A stretch of 64,000 nt of DNA from Clostridium sp. Ade.TY (lineage in GTDB: Bacteria; Bacillota; Clostridia; Clostridiales; Clostridiaceae): assembly GCF_000498355.1 (NCBI RefSeq), contig NZ_AVSV01000022.1:62001-126000 (forward strand), read 5' to 3'. The number at the start of each line of letters is the position of its first letter. Position 1 is the stretch's first letter. The notes beneath the pieces are model-generated. The model was not told where the DNA came from and made no database searches. It saw nothing but the letters and a program-made list of their open reading frames with translations. Positions 1-8,347 of the stretch are shown piece after piece. Both the position numbers and the translations under genes were made by a program.

Positions 1-533
1 GATATATTATTGATTGTAAAAGTTGATTTTAAAAACAGTATAAATTGATTAAGTAAAAGGTTGAAAAAGTCAATTATACTAAAGTTATTACCTAAATATA
101 AATAACTATTAATATTTATATTTTTTAATATTGTATCAAAACTATTACTTAAAAATAGTTTATAAAATAAAGTTAATATAATAGATCCAATTAATATAGG
201 AGCAACCCCAATAAAAAAGTTACCTATTCTTTGATAAAAGCTGTTTTTATTAAATGTATGATTTACATGTCCAAGTTCTCTATCATCAATATTTAAAGAA
301 AACCATTTTATATCAGTAATTTTATGAAAAAATATTTTACATAAAAGAGCGTGACTAAATTCATGTATTGTAGTTCCTATAATTCCAGTACCTATAATTC
401 CATACTTTCCAACACTATTATAAATAAGTTCATTACTTTTACTTTCTATTTTCCCGATTAAAAAGCCAAATATTACGAAAGATCCAATTATAGATAATGA
501 TAAAAGGAGACTAAGTTTTAATATTTCTAACAT
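1..533 (-). CDS. Membrane HExxH metallopeptidase-like protein, partial (C-terminus off the left edge)
   Basis: An open frame runs from ATG at 533 to the window edge without a stop (177 codons visible). An AGGAGG site lies 6 bases upstream of the ATG. The protein begins MLEILKLSLLLSLSIIGSFV, a membrane segment. At about residues 57-61 it has HEFSH, a zinc-protease HExxH motif inside a second hydrophobic stretch, followed by a third segment containing GVAPILIG. HExxH within a membrane helix plus a downstream Gly/Pro-rich helix resembles M50-type or DUF3267-type integral membrane proteases. The family assignment is inference; the substrate is unknown. It is transcribed away from the HAD phosphatase gene, with a 306-bp AT-rich gap between them. 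Confidence 0.7.
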   Translation of the reverse strand, partial: MLEILKLSLLLSLSIIGSFVIFGFLIGKIESKSNELIYNSVGKYGIIGTGIIGTTIHEFSHALLCKIFFHKITDIKWFSLNIDDRELGHVNHTFNKNSFYQRIGNFFIGVAPILIGSIILTLFYKLFLSNSFDTILKNININSYLYLGNNFSIIDFFNLLLNQFILFLKSTFTINNI

Positions 534-839
534 TTTATGTCCTCCTAAAATAAATATCTTTTGTTTTCAATATATTATAGTAAATTTTATGTTAATAGTC
601 TAATAAAATGTATCATCAAAAAAGTTAATTTTTTTAATAATTTGATAACTTTAATTATTTTATATAGATTAATTAGTAATATTTAGTGTATTATTATGTA
701 AAAGTTAATTTTGGTTTTTTTTGGACAAATATATAACTATTTGCTTATCTAAGATATTATATAATAATATTTAACTTATTTACTTTCTGGGTGTATTATA
801 AAGGTAAAGAAAGGTAAGTAAAGAAAGAAGGAATTTGAC
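534..839. other. AT-rich divergent intergenic region
   Basis: No convincing reading frame or RNA structure is visible. It must hold divergent promoters for the protease-like gene and the HAD phosphatase gene. The best forward match is TTGATA (642-647), 17 bases, TAGATT (665-670), which is weak, so no promoter is called. Confidence 0.4.
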
Positions 840-1661
840 ATGAGCATTAAATTAATTTGTATAGATATGGATGGAACTCTTTTAAAAGATCAACAAATTG
901 TTTCAGAAGAAAATAAGAAAGCTATAAAAGAAGCTATAGAAAAAGGAGTAAAAGTTGCTATAACAACAGGAAGAATGTATGATTGTGCCAAACTTTACTC
1001 AAAGGAAATAGGTTTAGATACTCCAATAATAGCTTCAAACGGAGCATTTATAGGATATAAAGATGAAGTTATATATAATAATCCACTTAGTATTTCAAAT
1101 ATAAAAGCATTTTTAGATGTAACAAAAAAATATAATTTAAATTCTTATGTTACAGCAAATTTTGGAATAATCTCAGATTATGAACTTCCAGAAACTCATG
1201 TTTATAAAATTTTAAATAAAATATTAAATGAAGATGAAAGAATCAAATTATTAGTAACTAATGATATGAATAAAGCTATGGAAGAATATAATGGACAAAT
1301 TCTTAAAGGAGTTTGTGTAGATGGAGAACATATTGATGAACTTGTTAAAGCAAGAAAAGAATTAGAAGATTTAAATATGGATGTTGAGATTGTTTCTTCA
1401 TGGGATGATAATTTTGAAATTATGAAGAAGGGAAGCAGCAAAGGGGAAGCAGTTAAAGCACTTACAGAATATTTAGGATTAAAGCAAGATGAAGTTATGT
1501 GTATTGGTGATAGTGAAAATGACTTATCTATGATTAAATATGCAGGTGTTGGGGTTGCAATGGGAAATGCAATAGAAAAGGTTAAGAAATCTGCAGATTA
1601 TATTACAGATACTAATGTAAATGATGGTGTAGCAAAAGCTATTAGAAAATTTGTAATTTAA
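840..1661 (+). CDS. Cof-type HAD-IIB family phosphatase
   Basis: 273 aa, normal length for Cof/YidA-type haloacid dehalogenase phosphatases, cytosolic enzymes that hydrolyse sugar phosphates or similar small phosphates. Motif I is DMDGTLL (nucleophile D9, acid/base D11), followed by a GRMYD stretch, and motif IV GDSENDLSMI is near residue 224. The C2-type cap lies between them. The start is preceded by AAGAAGG. The next gene starts 24 bp downstream, so this phosphatase is probably co-transcribed with two flavoproteins. The substrate cannot be told from sequence; the neighbouring GlpA-like gene would fit a phosphorylated C3 compound, but that is a guess. Confidence 0.88.
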   Translation: MSIKLICIDMDGTLLKDQQIVSEENKKAIKEAIEKGVKVAITTGRMYDCAKLYSKEIGLDTPIIASNGAFIGYKDEVIYNNPLSISNIKAFLDVTKKYNLNSYVTANFGIISDYELPETHVYKILNKILNEDERIKLLVTNDMNKAMEEYNGQILKGVCVDGEHIDELVKARKELEDLNMDVEIVSSWDDNFEIMKKGSSKGEAVKALTEYLGLKQDEVMCIGDSENDLSMIKYAGVGVAMGNAIEKVKKSADYITDTNVNDGVAKAIRKFVI

Positions 1662-1685
1662 CATATAGGACAAGGAGTTGTTAAG

Positions 1686-3116
1686 ATGAAGGATATAGTT
1701 ATTATAGGTGGAGGAGTTGTAGGCTCAGCAATAGCAAGAGAACTTTCAAAATATGAGCTAGATATAACTTTAATTGAAAAAGACAGTGATGTTGCAGAAG
1801 GTGTATCAAAAGCAAATAGTGGTATTGTCCATGCTGGATTTAATGAAACTACAGAAACACTAAAAGGAAAATTAAATGTTTTAGGAAATGAAATGTTTCA
1901 TCAATTATCATTAGATTTAGATTTCCCTTTTAAGAGAAATGGAGCATTTGTTTTAGCGTTTAGTGAAGAGGATATAAATAGATTAAAAGAACTTAAACAT
2001 AAAGGAGAAGTTTTAGGAGTTAAAGGACTTGAAATACTTAATAAAGAACAAGTATTATCAATGGAAAAAAATATATCAGATAAAGTATGTGGTGCTTTAC
2101 ATGCTAAAACTTCAGGAATTGTAAGTCCTTATGAAATGGTAATTGCATTGGCAGAAAATGCGAATGTTAATGGCGTTGAATTTAAATTAAATTCAAAAGT
2201 TATTAATATCAAAAAAGTAAATGATATTTTTGAAGTTGAAATAGAAGGCGGAGAAAAGATTCAAAGTAAAATTGTTATAAATGCAGCTGGACTTTATGGT
2301 GACGTAATAAATAATATGATAAGCTGTGAAAAATATAAAGTAAATGGAGCTAAAGGTGAATATGCATTATTTGATAAAGGTATAGGAACTATGCTTAATA
2401 AAACTTTATTTAGACTTCCAAACAAAGTTACTAAAGGAGTTTTAGTTACAAAAACTGTTGATGGAAATATTTTAGTTGGACCAAACTCAGAAGAAGTTAA
2501 TGATAAAGAAGCTGTAGATACTTCAATAATGGGATTAGATGAAATTTTAAATAAAGGAAAAGAAGTAATTCCAGAGTTACCTCTTAAAAAAGTTATAAAA
2601 ACATTTGCTGGTATAAGACCACATATAGCAGATGATTTTATAATAGGTGAAGCAAAAGATGTTAAAAATTTCATAAATGTTATAGGAATTGATTCACCAG
2701 GACTTACAGCAGCACCTGCTATAGGAGTATTCGTAAAAGATATAGTTAAAAATTTAATTGATTTAAAAGAAAAAGAAAACTTTATTAGTAAAAGAAAAGG
2801 AATAATAAAGTTTAACGAACTTTCAGTAGAAGAAAAAAATAATTTAATAAAAGAAAATCCAAGTTACGGTAAAATAGTTTGTAAGTGCGAGCTTATTACT
2901 GAAGCTGAAGTTAGAGATGCTATAAATAGACCTCTTGGTGCAACTACAGTTGATGGAGTTAAAAGAAGAACAAGAGTCACTATGGGAGGATGTCAAGGAG
3001 TTGGATGTTTAATTCCTATAGTAAAATTAATAAGAGAAGAACTTGATTTAGATATAGATAAAGTAGTTAAAGATAAAGAAGGATCAGTTGTTCTAGGATA
3101 CAAGGAGGTACAATAG
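1686..3116 (+). CDS. FAD-dependent oxidoreductase, GlpA/LhgO-like, with C-terminal BFD-like [2Fe-2S] domain
   Basis: 476 aa. The N-terminus has a dinucleotide-binding [10 protein letters not shown] motif (residues 8-17), then a DAO-type fold (SGIVHAGF and GIRPHIADD are typical of glycerol-3-phosphate dehydrogenase and L-2-hydroxyglutarate oxidase relatives). From residue 391 a BFD-like domain carries C399, C401, C436 and C441 (CKC and CQGVGC), which should bind a [2Fe-2S] cluster. In clostridia this architecture usually sits beside a second, GlpB-like flavoprotein; here the next ATG follows the stop codon directly. The likely role is oxidation of glycerol-3-phosphate or a 2-hydroxyacid feeding electrons to the partner. 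The family call is firm, the substrate is not. Confidence 0.85.
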   Translation: MKDIVIIGGGVVGSAIARELSKYELDITLIEKDSDVAEGVSKANSGIVHAGFNETTETLKGKLNVLGNEMFHQLSLDLDFPFKRNGAFVLAFSEEDINRLKELKHKGEVLGVKGLEILNKEQVLSMEKNISDKVCGALHAKTSGIVSPYEMVIALAENANVNGVEFKLNSKVINIKKVNDIFEVEIEGGEKIQSKIVINAAGLYGDVINNMISCEKYKVNGAKGEYALFDKGIGTMLNKTLFRLPNKVTKGVLVTKTVDGNILVGPNSEEVNDKEAVDTSIMGLDEILNKGKEVIPELPLKKVIKTFAGIRPHIADDFIIGEAKDVKNFINVIGIDSPGLTAAPAIGVFVKDIVKNLIDLKEKENFISKRKGIIKFNELSVEEKNNLIKENPSYGKIVCKCELITEAEVRDAINRPLGATTVDGVKRRTRVTMGGCQGVGCLIPIVKLIREELDLDIDKVVKDKEGSVVLGYKEVQ

Positions 3117-4040
3117 ATGAAGCATTATGATTTAGTAATTATAGGTGGCGGAGCTAGTGGACTTAACTCAGCAATATTTGCAAAAAATATGGGAATAGAA
3201 AATATATTATTAATAGAAAAAGATGATATTTTAGGTGGAGCATTAACTCTTGGTGATTATAATTTAAGTGAAAGAAGTTATTTTACAGGAGAAAGTTATA
3301 GACAAAAGAGAATTGAAGAGTTTAAATCTTTAAATATAGATACTTATTTAGGAACTATGGTTTTAAGAATTGATTATGATAAAATCATAGTTTGTACAAG
3401 TAAAGAACGTGGTATCGAAAAAATAAAAGCTAAAGCTATAATAATAGCAACTGGTGGTAAAGAAACAGGCTTAAACAATTTAAAAGTAACAGGAGATAGG
3501 GTTTCAGGTATTTTAACTGTTGGAATGACAGAAAAAATATTAAATATGGGATTAATTCCGGGTAAAGAAGTTGTTATATTTGGAACTGATAATTTATATA
3601 AAATATGTAAAAAATTAAAGAAAAATAATGTTAATATTAAAGGTATAATATGCGATAAGTTAAGTGATGATATTTTAGCATTAAGTAAAAAATTATATCT
3701 AGGATATGAATTAAAAGAAGTAAAGGGTAATGGAAGATTAGAAAAAATAAAAATAAGTAAAGGAAATTTATGTGAATATGTAGATTGCGATACTTTAATA
3801 ATTGCAAACCCTATGATATGTGACCCAGTTTTATTTATGAGAAGTGGAATAAAATTAAATTTAAGTACAATGGGAGCAGAAGTATCATCAACAAATATGA
3901 CATCAAGTAATGGAATATTTGCATTAGGATATTCAGTTAAGATTCATAAATCAATGGAAGAAATTTTGGAAGAAGTAGGGAAAACTGTTGAGGCTGTTTC
4001 TAAGTATTTAAAAAGCGATAGAAATAAAATAATTATATAA
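3117..4040 (+). CDS. Divergent FAD-dependent oxidoreductase, GlpB/thioredoxin-reductase-like
   Basis: 307 aa. An N-terminal FAD-binding motif VIIGGGASGLNSA is followed by a conserved acid at the end of strand 2 (LIEKDDILGG), and a second ATG motif (AIIIATGG) lies near residue 110. The C-terminal GIFALGYS resembles the GIFA-G-N FAD-closing motif of the family. It is shorter than the roughly 400-residue proteins usually found behind GlpA-like genes. It has no CxxC redox pair, and the usual third DUF1667 gene is absent. It abuts the preceding gene (TAG then ATG), with AAGGAGG in that gene's last codons. Likely an electron-transfer partner of the upstream flavoprotein; a degenerating subunit is also possible. 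Confidence 0.75.
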   Translation: MKHYDLVIIGGGASGLNSAIFAKNMGIENILLIEKDDILGGALTLGDYNLSERSYFTGESYRQKRIEEFKSLNIDTYLGTMVLRIDYDKIIVCTSKERGIEKIKAKAIIIATGGKETGLNNLKVTGDRVSGILTVGMTEKILNMGLIPGKEVVIFGTDNLYKICKKLKKNNVNIKGIICDKLSDDILALSKKLYLGYELKEVKGNGRLEKIKISKGNLCEYVDCDTLIIANPMICDPVLFMRSGIKLNLSTMGAEVSSTNMTSSNGIFALGYSVKIHKSMEEILEEVGKTVEAVSKYLKSDRNKIII

Positions 4041-4046
4041 TATAGA

Positions 4047-4076
4047 AGGTATGCAATTAAATTGCATACCTTTTTT
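4047..4076 (+). terminator. Rho-independent terminator, usable in both directions
   Basis: A perfect inverted repeat (AAGGTATGCAAT, loop taa, complement) is followed by six T. The A-rich opposite flank lets it also serve the convergent gene, whose stop codon overlaps it at 4075-4077. Confidence 0.85.
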
Positions 4077-4506
4077 AAAATATTGATATTATAAATTTTG
4101 CTATTTCATTATCTGGTTTTTTTTCTAATATTTCTTCTGCATAAGTTAATGCATAATAAGGCTTTAAAAAGCTTTTTTCAGTCATTGCAAACATAAGAAG
4201 CCATTCTTTGTATTTTAAACAGGGATTAAGATTATTAGCCTTTACCCCATGTTTAAAAGAAATTTCTTCAAAAAATAAAGGGTTAAAAATTATATAAACA
4301 TAATAAGAAATTAAAAAGTTTATATGAGCTAAAGAAACTTTATCATCTGAGTCTTCTAATTCATTAAGTTTATTTACAAGATAAAAGTAAAAGTTACTTT
4401 GAGTATAGTAGTCATTGTTTTTTAGTTTTATTAGAATTTCTTCATCTATATCTAAAATAGAAACTGTATTTAAATCTATTCCTAAAATATCCTTTAAATT
4501 ATTCAT
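4075..4506 (-). CDS. Hypothetical protein, 143 aa
   Basis: Not recognised. The protein is acidic at the N-terminus, predicted mostly helical, and rich in Tyr/Phe in the middle (YYVYIIFNPLFFEE), with no signal peptide and no clear membrane segment. AAAGGA precedes the ATG at 4506. Base and codon use match the neighbours. It is convergent with the flavoprotein operon and divergent from the XRE regulator gene. The TPR-like text YAEEILEKKPDNEIAKF near the C-terminus suggests a helical-repeat scaffold, but this is weak. Confidence 0.6.
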   Translation of the reverse strand: MNNLKDILGIDLNTVSILDIDEEILIKLKNNDYYTQSNFYFYLVNKLNELEDSDDKVSLAHINFLISYYVYIIFNPLFFEEISFKHGVKANNLNPCLKYKEWLLMFAMTEKSFLKPYYALTYAEEILEKKPDNEIAKFIISIF

Positions 4507-4578
4507 TTTATAAGTCCTTTCAATATTTTATTTTTAGTATATAACATTTTAAGTTAAAGGGCAAAAAAGATATAGTGC

Positions 4579-4598
4579 ATGTCATATATATTTGACAT
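4579..4598. promoter_or_regulatory. 20-bp inverted repeat upstream of the XRE regulator gene, candidate operator
   Basis: ATGTCA and TGACAT are separated by 8 A/T bases and lie 41 bp before the regulator's ATG. A dyad immediately upstream of a small XRE repressor gene is a usual place for autoregulation. Binding is inferred. Confidence 0.45.
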
Positions 4599-4638
4599 AA
4601 AGAATGATATATATTACCCTAAATATAGGAGGATTAAT

Positions 4639-4842
4639 ATGGAAAATAAGAAAAATAAAAGAATGAAAATTGCAAGAATAGAGAAAGATTTATCACAAGA
4701 AGATTTAGCAAACTTAGTTGGTGTAACACGTCAAACTATAAGTATGATAGAATCTGGAAAATATAATCCAACTATAAAATTATGTGTTTCTATATGTAAG
4801 GAGCTTAATAAAACTTTAGATGAGTTATTTTGGGAGGAATAG
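4639..4842 (+). CDS. XRE-family helix-turn-helix regulator (YozG-like)
   Basis: 67 aa from the ATG at 4639, chosen because TAGGAGG lies 7-8 bases upstream; an in-frame ATG at 4579 lacks a ribosome site and falls in the dyad. Nearly the whole protein is one Cro/C1-type HTH: LSQEDLANLVGVTRQTISMIE, with the recognition helix around TRQTISMIESGKYNP, then ELNKTLDELFW. Such short regulators are typically paired with a membrane protein, as here. The next gene's ribosome site is inside this gene's last codons, so the pair is translationally close. The target is probably its own promoter. Confidence 0.88.
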   Translation: MENKKNKRMKIARIEKDLSQEDLANLVGVTRQTISMIESGKYNPTIKLCVSICKELNKTLDELFWEE

Positions 4843-4847
4843 AGGCT

Positions 4848-5507
4848 ATGAAATTTAATTATTCAAATGATGAAAGAATAGAAAAAAAGAGTGAATTAAT
4901 TAATGTAAGACCATATATATTAATGCAATTATTTGCTATTATAGTTGTAGGATTAAGTTTATTTAATAAAAATATAAAATTTCCAGGGTTTGGAATAGCA
5001 TTAGTTATTTTACTTGTATGTAATAGCTATATAATTTTAAGATTTTTATTTTTAGGAATAAATTTAAAATATTTATTTAAAAAATGTAATGATGAAGCAA
5101 TTATAGAATTTAAAAATAAATTTATATCACAAGCTTTTAATATTGGAGTATATTTAACTATTTTTTTACAATTTATATTAGTTTTTGTATTTAAAAATTT
5201 TAGTAATATAATTTATAGTAGTTTAATATGGTTTGTTCCAAGTATTTACGCTACTTATAATTATGTAAAAAAAGGGACACTTGTTAAGCCTAAAAAAGAT
5301 ATAAAAAATCAAAAAATAAATTATGTAATAGGTGCACTTGTTTTTGGTATATTAATGAATTTAGATAAAATAGAAAGATTTCAATTTAATTTTAAATTAA
5401 TCCTGTCTATTTTATTGTATGCATTAGTGTGGGGAATTCCATTTTACTTTACAATGAATTTATTAGTAAAAATATCAACTGAAAATTCAGATAAGGAAGC
5501 ACAATAA
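4848..5507 (+). CDS. Multi-pass membrane protein of unknown function, partner of the XRE regulator
   Basis: 219 aa from the ATG at 4848, with GGGAGG at 4832-4837. About six hydrophobic segments are visible (roughly residues 24-40, 47-70, 95-115, 120-140, 158-172 and 186-210), with Lys-rich loops. No catalytic motif is apparent. The arrangement of a small XRE repressor followed at once by a membrane protein is common in Firmicutes, and the membrane partner is often uncharacterised. Ends 12 bp before yaaA, so all three genes may share a transcript. Confidence 0.7.
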   Translation: MKFNYSNDERIEKKSELINVRPYILMQLFAIIVVGLSLFNKNIKFPGFGIALVILLVCNSYIILRFLFLGINLKYLFKKCNDEAIIEFKNKFISQAFNIGVYLTIFLQFILVFVFKNFSNIIYSSLIWFVPSIYATYNYVKKGTLVKPKKDIKNQKINYVIGALVFGILMNLDKIERFQFNFKLILSILLYALVWGIPFYFTMNLLVKISTENSDKEAQ

Positions 5508-5519
5508 AAAGGAGAGAAT

Positions 5520-6284
5520 ATGTTAGTAATTTTATCACCAGCTAAAAAAATTGAAAACAAAAAATTGAATTATAATATAGAATTAACAGATGTACGCTTT
5601 AAAGATGAGGCAGTAGAGTTAAATAACAGACTTAAGGAACTTGACCCTTATGAATTATCATCACTTATGAAAATATCAGAAAAACTTACAGAGGATACAT
5701 TTTTGAAAATACATAAATTTAGTATAGATAATAAAGAAGAATTATTTCCATGTATATTAGGATTCGATGGAGAAGCTTTTAGGGGGCTTGATATTGAAAG
5801 CTATTCAAAAGAAGACTTAGAATATGCAAATACTCATTTAAGAGTTTTATCAGGTCTTTATGGAGTTTTAAGACCATTAGATCAAATATATACTTATAGA
5901 TTAGAAATGGGAACTAAACTTAATATTTATAACCATAAATCTTTATATTCTTATTGGGAAGATAAAATAAAAGACATCCTATTAGAAGATATAAAGAATA
6001 CAGAAAGTGATATATTAGTTAATTTAGCTTCAAATGAATATTCAAAGGCAGCAAAAATTAATAAAATGGATAAAATAAAAGTTATAACACCTATATTTAA
6101 GGAATTTAAAAATGGAAAATATAAAGTTGTAACTGTACATGCAAAAAGGGCTAGAGGTCTTATGGCAAGTTATATAATGAAAAATAAAATAGAAGACATA
6201 GAAGGTTTAAAAAGGTTTAATGAAGAAGGATATATTTATAGGGAAGATTTAAGTAATGAGTCTGAATTAGTTTTTACTATTTAG
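5520..6284 (+). CDS. yaaA: Peroxide stress protein YaaA (DUF328/UPF0246)
   Basis: 254 aa, the family's usual length. It begins MLVILSPAKKIE, the hallmark N-terminus, and has HAKRARGLMASYI near residue 206, another conserved block. E. coli YaaA lowers unincorporated iron during hydrogen peroxide stress and binds DNA in vitro. AAAGGAGAGAAT lies directly before the ATG. In an anaerobe the likely role is oxygen or peroxide tolerance. Confidence 0.92.
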   Translation: MLVILSPAKKIENKKLNYNIELTDVRFKDEAVELNNRLKELDPYELSSLMKISEKLTEDTFLKIHKFSIDNKEELFPCILGFDGEAFRGLDIESYSKEDLEYANTHLRVLSGLYGVLRPLDQIYTYRLEMGTKLNIYNHKSLYSYWEDKIKDILLEDIKNTESDILVNLASNEYSKAAKINKMDKIKVITPIFKEFKNGKYKVVTVHAKRARGLMASYIMKNKIEDIEGLKRFNEEGYIYREDLSNESELVFTI

Positions 6285-6363
6285 TTAAAATAAAAATAAC
6301 TTTAAATGATTTATAAATGTGATAAAATAGAAATATCTTTTAAAAAACAAAGGAGGAGTTTTT

Positions 6364-6573
6364 GTGCAATATTTAATTGTAGTTAACGTAGTTATTATAA
6401 TAGCAATGTTATTATTGTTTTTTAAAGCTTCAAGTATATTTAAAAAAGCAGTTGAAAATGATGGCGATTTAGAAGTTGAAGGAAAGAAAGCAAAGAAATA
6501 TATGATGATATCAATAGCATTAGTTCCAATAAGTTTAATTTTAACTGGAATAATGATATTTAGAGCATTTTAA
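6364..6573 (+). CDS. Small two-helix membrane protein, 69 aa
   Basis: GTG start with AGGAGG 7 bases upstream. Two hydrophobic segments (about residues 3-20 and 47-66) flank a charged loop (KKAVENDGDLEVEGKKAKK). The second segment, KKYMMISIALVPISLIL, closely resembles SKYMLISVILVPFIIFI of the 78-aa protein encoded at 6942-7178, so the two look like paralogues. Function unknown. Confidence 0.7.
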   Translation: MQYLIVVNVVIIIAMLLLFFKASSIFKKAVENDGDLEVEGKKAKKYMMISIALVPISLILTGIMIFRAF

Positions 6574-6591
6574 TATATTAAAAGAGATGAG

Positions 6592-6637
6592 AGCTAAATA
6601 ATAAACTATAATTTAGGAGTTTATTATTTAGCTTTTA
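6592..6637 (+). terminator. Rho-independent terminator
   Basis: Sixteen perfectly paired bases (AGCTAAATAATAAACT with its complement at 6618-6633) around a 10-base loop, followed by TTTT. It ends the upstream small membrane gene. Confidence 0.85.
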
Positions 6638-6656
6638 TAATATATTTATGTAAAAT

Positions 6657-6788
6657 TTATTTATTAAAATTATTTTTCTTATTTATAGCTTCATCTCTAG
6701 ATTTTTTAATTCTCTTAATATTATATATTAATAATATAATTACAAATATTAGAGGAACCGCAATTATAAAGTAAAATATTGGACTCAT
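6657..6788 (-). CDS. Small single-pass membrane protein, 43 aa
   Basis: Reads ATG (6788) to TAA (6657) on the minus strand with AGGAGG 6 bases upstream. The protein opens MSPIFYFIIAVPLIFVIILL and ends in a basic tail (NIKRIKKSRDEAINKKNNF), giving one membrane segment with a positively charged cytoplasmic end. The strong ribosome site and membrane-protein composition support a real gene despite its size. It lies between the two paralogous two-helix proteins but on the opposite strand. Function unknown; a toxin-like or regulatory small protein cannot be excluded. Confidence 0.6.
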   Translation of the reverse strand: MSPIFYFIIAVPLIFVIILLIYNIKRIKKSRDEAINKKNNFNK

Positions 6789-6941
6789 ATTAAACCTCCT
6801 AAAATTTATTTTCTAGTATCATTTTACAATAATAAAAAATAATTAACTATATTTTTAAGAAATTCTATATAAACTAAATATAGAAAATATGATAATATTT
6901 ATATAATAGCACTTTATATATAGAAAAAAGGAAGTGATATA

Positions 6942-7178
6942 ATGTTAATTTCAATGTTAGGATTTGGATTATTAGATGCAATTTTAATTGTTATAATGAT
7001 AATATTTTTTATTAAGGCTATTAGGACTTTTAATGTTTCAAAAAGAGAAAATGATGATGAAAAGGTGAGAGAAATTAATAAAAAAGGAAGTAAGTATATG
7101 CTTATTTCTGTAATTTTAGTTCCTTTTATAATATTTATAAGCTTTATTATAGCAATAAAGTATATAATAGGAATATAA
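6942..7178 (+). CDS. Small two-helix membrane protein, 78 aa, paralogue of the 6364-6573 product
   Basis: ATG with AAGGAAGTGAT upstream. Hydrophobic segments at about residues 8-26 and 52-77 flank a charged loop (NVSKRENDDEKVREINKKGSK). The shared K-Y-M-x-I-S-x-x-L-V-P motif with the 69-aa protein suggests duplication and divergence. It has its own terminator. Function unknown. Confidence 0.68.
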   Translation: MLISMLGFGLLDAILIVIMIIFFIKAIRTFNVSKRENDDEKVREINKKGSKYMLISVILVPFIIFISFIIAIKYIIGI

Positions 7179-7194
7179 CATAATTAAAAAAAGC

Positions 7195-7265
7195 AGCATT
7201 ATTTATATGTATTATTAATGTTTATAAAAATATAATTAATACATATAATAATGCTAATTTTTTTA
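7195..7265 (+). terminator. Long-stem Rho-independent terminator
   Basis: Arms at 7195-7219 and 7235-7255 pair almost completely (AGCATTATT with AATAATGCT at the base, with a small bulge), followed by AATTTTTTT. Confidence 0.75.
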
Positions 7266-7358
7266 TATAATTCAAAATTGGATAATATATACATATGTAG
7301 TATCATATAATTATAATAAGATAATTATTGTTATATTAATTATGAAAGGAAAATTTTT

Positions 7359-8231
7359 ATGGGGAGAATATTAGTTTTTGGTGGGACAAGATTTTTAGGC
7401 AAGGAACTTGTAAAAGAACTTATAATTAATGGACATAATATAACAATAGCAACTAGGGGAAAAAGGAGAGATGAGTTTGGTGATAAAGTTAAAAGATTAA
7501 TTATTGATAAAATGGATGTAAAGGTTTTAAGAGAAGCTCTTGAAGGAAAATTTTTTGATGTAGTATATGATACTATATCATATAGTTCAAATGATGCTTT
7601 AAGAATGTGTAAAGTTTTAGAAGGAAAAACTAATAAATATATAGTTGTGTCATCAGTAGCAGTTTATAAAAAAGGATATATGTTAAATGAAAGAGAGTTT
7701 GATCCTAAAAAATATAAAGTTATAATGGGTGAAGAAAATGATTTTTCATATGCTGAAGGAAAAAGACAAATGGAATCATATATGTATCAAAATGCTAGTT
7801 TTAAAGTTGTATCAGTAAGATTTCCAGTAGTTATAGGAAAAGATGATTATACAGGAAGACTTTTTAAGTATTTCAAAAAAATAAAAAATAAAGAAAAAAT
7901 ATATTCAACAAAAATAAATGAAAAGATGAATTTAATAACACAAAGCGAAGCAGGTATATTTTTAGCATGGCTTTACAATAAAGATATATATGGACCTATA
8001 AATGCATCATGTAGTGGTGAAATAAACTTAAAAGAAATCATTGAATGTATTGAGGAAGAAATTAATACTAAAGCTTTAATTGATAATAAAACAGATAACA
8101 TTGATACATCACCATATAATAAATATTTAGGTCTTACAGTTAATATTATGAATATTATGGAGCTTGGTGGTTATAGATTTAAAAATATTCATTCAGAAAT
8201 AAAAGATATTATAAAATCATATAATGTTTAG
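7359..8231 (+). CDS. NAD-dependent epimerase/dehydratase-like SDR protein
   Basis: 290 aa. The N-terminus MGRILVFGGTRFLGKELVKEL holds the extended/atypical-SDR nucleotide-binding motif GGTRFLG (residues 8-14). SSVAVY near residue 105 matches the serine-containing strand. A canonical YxxxK is replaced by SYAEGKRQ (Y then K four residues on, near 131-135), as in mRNA-binding/isoflavone-reductase-like SDRs. The ribosome site is GAAAGGAAAA. A monocistronic unit with its own terminator. Substrate unknown. Confidence 0.8.
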   Translation: MGRILVFGGTRFLGKELVKELIINGHNITIATRGKRRDEFGDKVKRLIIDKMDVKVLREALEGKFFDVVYDTISYSSNDALRMCKVLEGKTNKYIVVSSVAVYKKGYMLNEREFDPKKYKVIMGEENDFSYAEGKRQMESYMYQNASFKVVSVRFPVVIGKDDYTGRLFKYFKKIKNKEKIYSTKINEKMNLITQSEAGIFLAWLYNKDIYGPINASCSGEINLKEIIECIEEEINTKALIDNKTDNIDTSPYNKYLGLTVNIMNIMELGGYRFKNIHSEIKDIIKSYNV

Positions 8232-8243
8232 TATATTAAACAC

Positions 8244-8278
8244 AAAAAGGGCTAATAGTTTTTATTAGCCCTTTTTTT
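8244..8278 (+). terminator. Rho-independent terminator
   Basis: AAAAAGGGCTAATA, loop gtttt, then TATTAGCCC and seven T; a strong GC-containing stem. Confidence 0.9.
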
Positions 8279-8347
8279 CACTAAAAAATAATAGTAATCA
8301 TATATTATATTAAGCCAAATTATATATTTACTTAAGGAGGGAGCTTA

